From JAJFUG01 sp964473155 (GTDB lineage: Bacteria > Gemmatimonadota > Glassbacteria > GWA2-58-10), in NCBI GenBank assembly GCA_964473155.1, contig CAYYNT010000013.1, forward strand, positions 1-64,000: a stretch of DNA of 64,000 nt. The letters are read 5' to 3'. This document shows, piece by piece, positions 43,102 to 49,921 of this stretch. The notes under the pieces were generated by a model that searched no databases, was not told the origin of the DNA, and worked only from the letters and a program-made list of their open reading frames with translations. Numbering within the stretch: the first letter of the stretch is position 1; every line of letters begins with the position of its first letter. Position numbers and translations under genes: made by a program.

Positions 43102-43731
43102 ATGATAATCATCTGCCACAACTGTAACTCAAAGTTCAAGGTGCGCGACGATATTGTCGCGGGTGGCCCGAAGAAGGCCCGCTGCCGCAACTGCGGCTCA
43201 GGGATGCTGATCAGTCCGCCAGTATCGGGGATGATGCCGGAGGAGGGTCTTATTACTCGCCCGGTTGAGCCAGCGGCGGCAGCTTATGGTGCGCAGTCTT
43301 CTCCCCAGGCAGACAGCACGGCTGCTGAGAAAAAGACGGATGACGCGCCGCCGGAGCGTGAATCAGCGCCGGATGCTGTTGAACCAGACCAGGCGGCAGC
43401 GTCTCCTGAGGTCAGTGCTGAAAATGCAATGGCAAAGCTCGAAAAACGCCGTCGCGAGATGGAAGATGAAATCGCCGGGCGGTTACATAAAGCCGCCCTC
43501 GAGACTCTTGAATTCCAGGACCTTGAATACCTGGGAAATAAGTTGAAAAGTATCGAGTCCAATCCAGATACGGCGGCGGAAAATGATATTCAGCTTTTTG
43601 CCTGTATAAAATGCAAATCCGTCTTTGCCCTTTACCCGGATGATCCGCGACAGTGCCCCAACTGTCCATCTGACGCCGTACTCGTACGCGGGCAGGACAT
43701 AATGCGCCAGTTCGGTATGTTCAACCGTTGA
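43102..43731 (+). CDS. MJ0042-type zinc-ribbon protein with two zinc sites
   Basis: The 209-residue protein starts with an MJ0042-type zinc ribbon (CHNCNSKFKV, ARCRNCGSGML), continues through a Pro/Ala-rich acidic linker and a charged helix (MAKLEKRRREMEDEIAGRL), and ends with a second ribbon (CIKCKSVFALYPDD, CPNC). MJ0042 fingers occur in bacterial proteins of mostly unknown role. I use ATG 43102; TTG 43096 is possible. It lies upstream of a sigma-70 factor gene on the same strand. Confidence 0.75.
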   Translation: MIIICHNCNSKFKVRDDIVAGGPKKARCRNCGSGMLISPPVSGMMPEEGLITRPVEPAAAAYGAQSSPQADSTAAEKKTDDAPPERESAPDAVEPDQAAASPEVSAENAMAKLEKRRREMEDEIAGRLHKAALETLEFQDLEYLGNKLKSIESNPDTAAENDIQLFACIKCKSVFALYPDDPRQCPNCPSDAVLVRGQDIMRQFGMFNR

Positions 43732-43830
43732 GCCGGACCTTTTCCGGCTGGAACTCTACCGCCGCTTACAGTTTATTAGTGATATTGTCAACTCATCATT
43801 CCGGTCAAACCAGGAGCTGGAGTCAGGCGC

Positions 43831-44724
43831 TTGAACATGAACCGCAAGGAAAACAAAAATAAAGCCAAGTCCAAACCGCTGATCAGGAAAAGCAGGTTCG
43901 ACGAAGATTCTATCTCTTTATACCTGAAGGAAATCAGCAATTACCCGCTGCTGAGTTCCGAGGAAGAGGTCAGCCTGGCGCGGGCCTACAAGGATGGCGA
44001 CCGGAAGGCAATCGAAAAAATAGTGCTCTCAAACCTGCGTTTTGTAGTCTCGATTGCCAAGAAATACCAGAACCTGGGGGTTGCGCTCTCGGACCTTATC
44101 AATGAGGGAAACATCGGGCTTATCCGCGCGGCCCACAAGTTTGACGAGACAAAGGGCGTGCGTTTCATCACCTATGCAGTCTGGTGGATCAAACAGGCGA
44201 TCATCCAGTATCTGAGCGAACAGAGCCGCGTGGTGCGCATTCCACTGAACAAGGCCAGTGCGATGTTCAAGATGGAGAAGGCGCTAAACACCCTGAGCCA
44301 GGAGCTTGGACGGGATCCGACCACGCAGGAGATATTGCAGGAGATCGACATCGCCAGCGACGATCTGGAGGGGATGATGCCGTTGTACCAGCCGCAATAC
44401 TCGCTGGAATCCAGTTCCAATCCGCAGGACGATATAATTCTTCTTAATTCCATTCCGGATGATAAAACCCCCGGGCCGATGGATGGCATGTTCAAGCAGG
44501 AACTGAGCGCGGCGATCGAGGAGATGCTTTCCACGATCAAGGAGCGCGAGGCCCGGATTCTTCGATACTATTATGGTCTGGACAATACTGAACCCATGAC
44601 CCTCGAGGAAATCGGCGAGGTTTTCGGCGTAACCCGCGAAAGGGTGCGCCAGATCAAAGAGAAGGCCATCCGTCAGTTGCGCCAGGCCAATGAGAAAAAG
44701 GCCGGGGAGAATTATCTGAATTAA
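43831..44724 (+). CDS. Sigma-70 family RNA polymerase sigma factor (short RpoD type)
   Basis: The 297-residue protein has region 1.2 (SISLYLKEISNYPLLSSEEE), region 2 (LRFVVSIAKKYQNLG, DLINEGNIGLIRAAHKFD, FITYAVWWIKQAI), region 3 and region 4 (TLEEIGEVFGVTRERVRQIK). It lacks region 1.1 and the long non-conserved insert of proteobacterial RpoD, like the approximately 290-residue primary sigma factors of Bacteroidetes and Chlorobi. Whether it is primary or an alternative group 2 factor is open. TTG 43831 sits 8 bp after GGAG; ATG 43837 is the alternative. Confidence 0.9.
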   Translation: MNMNRKENKNKAKSKPLIRKSRFDEDSISLYLKEISNYPLLSSEEEVSLARAYKDGDRKAIEKIVLSNLRFVVSIAKKYQNLGVALSDLINEGNIGLIRAAHKFDETKGVRFITYAVWWIKQAIIQYLSEQSRVVRIPLNKASAMFKMEKALNTLSQELGRDPTTQEILQEIDIASDDLEGMMPLYQPQYSLESSSNPQDDIILLNSIPDDKTPGPMDGMFKQELSAAIEEMLSTIKEREARILRYYYGLDNTEPMTLEEIGEVFGVTRERVRQIKEKAIRQLRQANEKKAGENYLN

Positions 44725-44841
44725 GCAGTTTTCTGCCGGATGATACTCCCGCGACGCCCGGCTGGAATTTTCCAGGATGCAAAGAGATTGATGCCGTTCT
44801 TGATTCCCCGGGGGATTTTTCTTTTTGGGGTTTGAAAATAG

Positions 44842-44871
44842 TTGACCCCGCCGGCCTTGTCATGATACAAT
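44842..44871 (+). promoter_or_regulatory. Predicted upstream promoter of the pil operon
   Basis: TTGACC (44842-44847), an 18 bp spacer and TACAAT (44866-44871) resemble a sigma-70 promoter about 300 bp before pilM. A transcript from it would include the hairpin at 44945-44978. Confidence 0.45.
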
Positions 44872-44944
44872 GACATATCCTTGATATAATTCAGCACCCT
44901 TAAGATTCGTTGGAAACCGCGCTCAGCCATCCCGCCAGACGGCT

Positions 44945-44978
44945 CCGGCAACCGCGGAAATAATCCGTGGCCTGCCGG
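44945..44978 (+). other. Two-tier hairpin in the pil leader
   Basis: CCGGCA (44945-44950) pairs with TGCCGG (44973-44978), and inside it CCGCGGA (44952-44958) pairs with TCCGTGG (44964-44970, one G-T pair) around an AATAA loop. It could be a terminator-like or regulatory RNA structure; no T run follows. The rest of the 440 bp gap holds no gene. Confidence 0.45.
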
Positions 44979-45090
44979 GGACTTTAAATCCGGCAATTAA
45001 GAAAATTTTGTTGACACATTACAGGTATTTTCTTTCAGCGGGACACCCGTCTAAATGATGCTTATTCAAAGCACTATATTATTAGCCTGC

Positions 45091-45120
45091 TTGACAAACC
45101 GGACGCGGTTGTGGTATACT
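45091..45120 (+). promoter_or_regulatory. Predicted sigma-70 promoter immediately upstream of pilM
   Basis: TTGACA (45091-45096), an 18 bp spacer and TATACT (45115-45120) lie about 40 bp before ATG 45164. Confidence 0.65.
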
Positions 45121-45163
45121 CTCGGCAAGTGTTGCTAAACTCCTTATTTACCAAGGAGAAAGA

Positions 45164-46219
45164 ATGCTTTTTAAGTCCCGCGGTTCCACTACGGTCGGTC
45201 TGGATTTGGGCAGCCATTCGATAAAACTGGCTGAGATCGACCATTCAGGCAAGGTCCCGTCCCTGGTGAATTACGGTGTTACGGAGATTCTTCCGGGCGC
45301 CGTGCGCGACGGGCAGGTGGTGGATCGCGCTCCGGTTATCGAGTCGATCAACATACTGTTTGAGACAGTGGGTGTGGCCAACCGTCAGGTGAGTGTGGCC
45401 CTGAACGGTTCGGAGGTCATAATAAAGAACATACAGACCGACAGGATGAAACCAGACGAACTGCGCAAGACAATCGCCTGGGAAGCCGAACAGCACGTGC
45501 CGTTCCCGATCAACGAGATCAGCCTGGACTTTCAGATACTGGATCCGGAAAGCTCCGAGCCGCGGATGAACGTGCTTCTTGTCGCGGCAAAACGGGACCT
45601 GATAGATGAAAAGCTGGCTCTGCTGGAAGCCGCCGGTTGCGAAACCGTGGTCCTGGATGTAGACACTTTTGCCCTGATGAACGCCCTGGAGGCGGGTCTG
45701 GAGCCGACCCCGGAAAGCTGCCGCTGCATCGTGCATTTCGGTTTCGAGAGCACGCACCTCGGACTGGTAAAGCACGGTCAGCCGGTGCTCACCCGCAACC
45801 TGCCGGTGGGCGCCAGCCAGCTCGTTCAAACGATCCAGGGGCAGCTCGGGCTGAGCGAGGACGAGTCATATCTGGCGCTGATCGGCCAGGCCTCCGAGGA
45901 CGGCAAGCAGCCGCCCGACCTGGGACCTTACCTGTTCTCGCTGCTGGATGATGTCGCAATCGGAGTCAACCGCGCCTCGGCTTTCCTGGAAAGCACCGAG
46001 GAAAGCGGTCATATCGATAAAGTCTTCCTCTCCGGAGGCTGCGCCAATATTCCTGGCCTGGAAAAAATATTCCAGGAGAAGGTCGGACTTCCGGCGGAGG
46101 TGTTCAATCCACTGGTGCGCTTGCATTGTAAACCTGAGCTTTTCCGTGCGGAACCTGTCGAGAGGGTCGCTCCGCTGCTTATGCTGGCTGTCGGCCTGGG
46201 TCTGCGTGTCCCGGAATGA
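45164..46219 (+). CDS. pilM: Type IV pilus assembly protein PilM
   Basis: The 351-residue protein is an actin-fold PilM: TVGLDLGSHSIKLAEI (phosphate 1 motif), the conserved DELRKTIAWEAEQHVPFPI, VLLVAAKRDLIDEKL, and KVFLSGGCANIPGL. PilM sits at the cytoplasmic face and binds the PilN N-terminus. It starts the pilM-N-(lipoprotein)-O-P-Q operon, with AAGGAG before ATG 45164 and a strong promoter upstream. Confidence 0.94.
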   Translation: MLFKSRGSTTVGLDLGSHSIKLAEIDHSGKVPSLVNYGVTEILPGAVRDGQVVDRAPVIESINILFETVGVANRQVSVALNGSEVIIKNIQTDRMKPDELRKTIAWEAEQHVPFPINEISLDFQILDPESSEPRMNVLLVAAKRDLIDEKLALLEAAGCETVVLDVDTFALMNALEAGLEPTPESCRCIVHFGFESTHLGLVKHGQPVLTRNLPVGASQLVQTIQGQLGLSEDESYLALIGQASEDGKQPPDLGPYLFSLLDDVAIGVNRASAFLESTEESGHIDKVFLSGGCANIPGLEKIFQEKVGLPAEVFNPLVRLHCKPELFRAEPVERVAPLLMLAVGLGLRVPE

Positions 46220-46249
46220 GGGCCGGCCGTTTGAGCGAATGAGGCTCGG

Positions 46250-46906
46250 ATGATTAAGATTAATCTTCTTCCGCCGGAGAGGCGGAAGAGACTGAAAAAG
46301 GTAAAACCCGCGGCCCAAAAGGCCGGGCCATCCATGCCGAAAATCAAACTGGACCTGAAATTCGATCCGGTTGTGGTGATGGCTGCGGGCCTCGCGCTGA
46401 TTGTCACCCTGGGGGTGGCGGGGGGGCAGTTCTGGCTGTCCAGGAAGCAGTCGGCGCTGGAGGAGCGGCGTTCACAGGCGCGTTCCGAGCTGGTCCGGAT
46501 GAACCAGGTCGTGATGCGGATCGACGAACTGCGAAACACCACCCGCGAGGTCACGCGCAAAATGGATATCATCCAGGAAGTGGACAGAAACCGCTATATC
46601 TGGCCCCGCCTGTTGGATGAGATCAGCGGTGCGCTGCCCCAGTACGCCTGGCTGGAGAACGTGTCCGAAACCAGCCCCTTCCCGAACCTCTGGATCAGGA
46701 TCGAGGGGCTGACCATGAGCAACCTGCTGCTGGGACAATTGATGGAGCGTCTCGAAAAATCACCGCTGATCTCGCAGGTCAGCCTGATAAGCTCCACCGA
46801 GCGGCGCGAGGGGTCCTACGATACAAAATATTTTATAATCGAATGCGCCTGCGAATTGAACGAGTCGGCCGACACGACACACGTGGCGGCCGCCGCCGGC
46901 AGGTAG
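46250..46906 (+). CDS. pilN: Type IV pilus inner-membrane protein PilN
   Basis: The 218-residue protein begins MIKINLLPPERRKRLKK, the conserved PilN motif that docks in PilM, though a Lys/Pro-rich stretch lies before the membrane helix (VVVMAAGLALIVTLGVAGGQF). A coiled coil (QSALEERRSQARSELVRM) and the PilN fold follow (IWPRLLDEISGALPQYAWLE). It forms the inner-membrane platform with PilO. It starts 30 bp after pilM. Confidence 0.92.
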   Translation: MIKINLLPPERRKRLKKVKPAAQKAGPSMPKIKLDLKFDPVVVMAAGLALIVTLGVAGGQFWLSRKQSALEERRSQARSELVRMNQVVMRIDELRNTTREVTRKMDIIQEVDRNRYIWPRLLDEISGALPQYAWLENVSETSPFPNLWIRIEGLTMSNLLLGQLMERLEKSPLISQVSLISSTERREGSYDTKYFIIECACELNESADTTHVAAAAGR

Positions 46907-46943
46907 CATCCCGGCCGGAAACCCCGAACCGGATGAGGTTCAG

Positions 46944-47408
46944 ATGAAACCCGGAGTCACGTTCCATACGCTTCGCGCAGTCCTCACGGTGCTGCTGCTC
47001 ACCGCCCTGGGGTGCAGCGATGAGCACAATGTCAACTCGGCCAACCTGGTGACCCTGGACGGTCAGGTGTACCGCTCGCGCACACAGCGCACGGGTGTGG
47101 CGGATGTGACAGTCGTCATCGAGAAATCCGAGGAGAGCAGCAGCCCCTCGATAATCCCGGACATATTCGTGCGGACCGACGCCAACGGGCGCTGGGAGGC
47201 CAAGTTCAGCCTTAGCTACCCGGACGGCGGAGATGTGGCCGACCTCGAACCGGTCATGGTCGAGGAGAGTATGCGTATAATGATGGTCAGCCCGGAGGCG
47301 CGTTTCCTGGACCTGGGCAGCGGATTCACTTTCCAGGCGGGCAAGACCTATCACCTCTGGGACGTATATCTCGAGGATTTCGGAGCGGATTCAACCGGCT
47401 CGAACTGA
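46944..47408 (+). CDS. Hypothetical lipoprotein inserted in the pil operon
   Basis: I do not recognise this 154-residue protein. It has a lipoprotein signal with lipobox LTALGC (Cys about residue 24), followed by a beta-rich domain of the carboxypeptidase-regulatory/transthyretin-like kind: LVTLDGQVYRS, VADVTVVIEKS and RTDANGRWEAKFSL. Such domains are common in surface and periplasmic proteins. It sits between pilN and pilO with short gaps and the same orientation, so it is co-expressed with the pilus apparatus. Confidence 0.75.
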   Translation: MKPGVTFHTLRAVLTVLLLTALGCSDEHNVNSANLVTLDGQVYRSRTQRTGVADVTVVIEKSEESSSPSIIPDIFVRTDANGRWEAKFSLSYPDGGDVADLEPVMVEESMRIMMVSPEARFLDLGSGFTFQAGKTYHLWDVYLEDFGADSTGSN

Positions 47409-47431
47409 ACGCAAACGGAGCGCGATACTAA

Positions 47432-48034
47432 ATGGCGATCAGCACCAGCGATCCGAAAATACAGAAAGCCCTGCTCGTGATCCTTCTGGCATGCGGCGCG
47501 GCATATGCCTGGTTCGCTTACGTGTTCCAGCCGAAGCAGGAAGAGATCACTCAGATCGAGGCCGAGGTGACAAGGGTGGAGACCGATCTGGCCACGGCCA
47601 GGGCAATCGTACAGGCCGCGGATACGGCCGCTCTGCGGGCGGAGCTCGAGAATCGTATTCGCGAACTGGACCTGGCTGAATCCCTTCTGCCGAGAGAGGA
47701 AAACCTGCCCCGGCTTTTGCAGGAGGTCACCCTGGAGGCGGACCGCCTGGATCTGGACTGTTCGCTGTTCGAGCCCAAGCCGCCGGTGCAGCACGAGCTT
47801 TACCAGGAGCGCCCTTACCAGATGACCCTGCGCGGCGGTTATCACCAGACTGCCGCGTTCCTGTCGAACGTGGCCGGGATGCGCCAGATTGTCAAACCGG
47901 CCGGATTACGCCTGACACGCGAGGTGGGGACGGAAAGCCAGCCGGGCGAGACAGTGAGCGCCTCAGTGCTGCTTACCACGTATCTTATGATACCGGCGCC
48001 GCCCGCTCAGCCACAAACGGAGGCGAAAAAGTAA
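47432..48034 (+). CDS. pilO: Type IV pilus inner-membrane protein PilO
   Basis: The 200-residue protein has one N-terminal membrane helix (LLVILLACGAAYAWFAYVF), a coiled coil (ITQIEAEVTRVETDLATARA) and a PilO-type domain with LLPREENLPRLLQEVTLEADRL and LRGGYHQTAAFLSNVAGM. PilO pairs with PilN and contacts PilP. A Pro/Gln-rich tail ends the protein. pilP starts 2 bp after its stop. Confidence 0.9.
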   Translation: MAISTSDPKIQKALLVILLACGAAYAWFAYVFQPKQEEITQIEAEVTRVETDLATARAIVQAADTAALRAELENRIRELDLAESLLPREENLPRLLQEVTLEADRLDLDCSLFEPKPPVQHELYQERPYQMTLRGGYHQTAAFLSNVAGMRQIVKPAGLRLTREVGTESQPGETVSASVLLTTYLMIPAPPAQPQTEAKK

Positions 48035-48036
48035 AA

Positions 48037-48624
48037 ATGTCCGCCTGTCGCGCATCGCTCATTCTTGCTGTCTGCCTGTGGCTTGCGCCTGCGGCTGAGG
48101 CGCTTGCCGCGGCCGACAGCCTGTCCATGGCCAGGGATAGTCTTGTCCAGGTGGTGCGAAAGGACAGCCTGCTCACTCCGGATTCCTCGTTGAGCGACTA
48201 TTTCGTGCGGCGTGAGCGTTTCAGCTACCCGGCCACCAGCCGTCAGGACCCGTTCAACTCGCCGTTCGGCAAAAACCGCCCCGGCGAGTCACTGGGCCCC
48301 AGCCTGGCCGACATGCAGCTTACCGGCGTGCTGTACAGCCCGGACGGCATGAGCGTGGCGATACTCAGCCTGCCCACGGGCAGCAGTTTCCTTCTTCACG
48401 AGGGTGACTGGCTGGGAGTCGCAGAGGTCAGCCTGATAGAGAAGACCCGGATTCATTTCCGGATACGGGAGTACGGGGTGTTACGCACCCTGATCAAGGA
48501 CCTGAAACCACTTGTGGAGGATGACAATGGCAAATCTCCTGAGGACGCCGGCGGCGGTGGCCGGCAGCAGCAGGAGTCCGCGCCGGCTGTCGATGAATCC
48601 GGCGGGCCGCCTCCGCGCCGTTAG
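48037..48624 (+). CDS. pilP: Type IV pilus protein PilP-like
   Basis: The 195-residue protein has an N-terminal signal (LILAVCLWLAPAAEALAA, no clear lipobox) and the PilP core: YPATSRQDPFNSPFG, LADMQLTGVLYSPDGMSVAIL, SFLLHEGDWLGVAEVSLIEKTRIHF-like sequence. PilP bridges PilNO and the PilQ secretin. Its C-terminal 30 residues are Gly/Gln/Pro-rich and overlap the pilQ coding start by about 98 bp in another frame. Confidence 0.85.
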   Translation: MSACRASLILAVCLWLAPAAEALAAADSLSMARDSLVQVVRKDSLLTPDSSLSDYFVRRERFSYPATSRQDPFNSPFGKNRPGESLGPSLADMQLTGVLYSPDGMSVAILSLPTGSSFLLHEGDWLGVAEVSLIEKTRIHFRIREYGVLRTLIKDLKPLVEDDNGKSPEDAGGGGRQQQESAPAVDESGGPPPRR

Positions 48625-49921
48625 GGGCATGTTTTTCACGGCCCTGCTGGCGCTGATGATGGCTGCCGGACAGTCCGTGGCGCAATCGCCCCCGCTCAGG
48701 GATGGCGCGCGCCGGATAAGCGTCGATTTCCACGACGCCGACATACGCAGCGTGCTGCTCGCTTTTTCCGAATACAGCGGAGTGAGCATCATCGCCAGCC
48801 AGAACGTGGCCGGACGCATCACCGCGAGGATAATGGACCAGCCCTGGGACATCGCCCTGTACTCGCTGCTCGAAAACAACGGTCTGGCGGTGCGCGAGGC
48901 CAACGGCATCCTGAACGTGGACACCATCGAGAACGTCCGCCAGGCCGAAAAGGTCGAGGACCTTATTTCCCAGATTTTCCGCCTCAATTTCCACAAGAGT
49001 GTGGAACTGGCCCCCACCCTGGCCACCCTGCTCAGCGAGCGGGGCAAGCTCAACCCGGATGAGGGCAGCAACTCGGTGATGGTGATCGACATCCCGGACC
49101 GTATCGAGAAGATTCGTCAGGTGATCGCCGAGCTCGACCGCGAGACCCGTCAGGTCGAGATAAGCGTGCAGCTCAGTTTCATCAACCACCGCGCGCTGCG
49201 CGAACTCGGCATCAACTGGCAGGCCACGAATGTCAACAACCCGCTCACCGACACCCGTTTCAAGGCCGAGGTCAAGGGCGCGAAAGGCTTGGGGACCGAC
49301 CCGTTCTCGACTGTCGCTGTCGGCACCGTGCGCAAGGGCATGAATCTGTCGATGGTCATAAGCGCCCTGGAGGACATGAACAAGGCCCATACCGTGGCCA
49401 AGCCGGTAATAACCACGCTGAACAACCTTCCGGCCAAAGTGCTGGTCGGGCGCCGCACGCCGTTGCGCGTGGTGGATTACGGCACGACCGGCACGGCGCA
49501 GACCGGCGCGCGGGCCACCACCCAGATGATCGAGACCGGAGTCAAGCTTGAGGTGACGCCGCAGATAACGGAGAACGGCAAGATTCTGGTCCAGATACAC
49601 GCCGAGAACTCTGACGCCGACGATGGCCCGGACGGTGTATTCTTCAACACCCAGGAAGCCAGCACCCGCCTTCTGCTGGATGACGGCGAGACGGGGGTGA
49701 TCGCGGGCCTTACGGTCAACACCGAGTCACAGGTCAAGAACGGTGTGCCCGGAGTGAGCAAGGTCCCGCTTTTAGGACGGATATTCAGCTATGACAAGAA
49801 GGAGAAGACGCAGGAGGAGCTGATAATAATCCTCAACACACGGATTATCCATCCGGGCGATAACTCTGGGGGAGCGCTTCCGGACAGCCTGCCGGGCGCG
49901 CCCGGAGGTGCGCTGAAATGA
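48527..49921 (+). CDS. pilQ: Type IV pilus secretin PilQ (short form)
   Basis: The 464-residue protein has a signal peptide, an N-terminal STN-like domain (RISVDFHDADIRSVLLAFSE, then GVSIIASQNVAGRITARI), an N1 domain (SVMVIDIPDRIEKIRQVI) and the secretin core (VEISVQLSFINHRALRELGI, GVKLEVTPQITENGKI, GVPGVSKVPLLGRIF). AMIN domains found in longer PilQ proteins are missing. It forms the outer-membrane channel. ATG 48527 has GGAGG upstream but overlaps pilP by about 98 bp; ATG 48593 is an alternative with a more typical signal peptide. Confidence 0.9.
   Translation: MANLLRTPAAVAGSSRSPRRLSMNPAGRLRAVRGMFFTALLALMMAAGQSVAQSPPLRDGARRISVDFHDADIRSVLLAFSEYSGVSIIASQNVAGRITARIMDQPWDIALYSLLENNGLAVREANGILNVDTIENVRQAEKVEDLISQIFRLNFHKSVELAPTLATLLSERGKLNPDEGSNSVMVIDIPDRIEKIRQVIAELDRETRQVEISVQLSFINHRALRELGINWQATNVNNPLTDTRFKAEVKGAKGLGTDPFSTVAVGTVRKGMNLSMVISALEDMNKAHTVAKPVITTLNNLPAKVLVGRRTPLRVVDYGTTGTAQTGARATTQMIETGVKLEVTPQITENGKILVQIHAENSDADDGPDGVFFNTQEASTRLLLDDGETGVIAGLTVNTESQVKNGVPGVSKVPLLGRIFSYDKKEKTQEELIIILNTRIIHPGDNSGGALPDSLPGAPGGALK

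Noticed and set aside
48494..49600. Long open frame antisense to pilQ
   Set aside because: Codon-bias shadow of the secretin gene.
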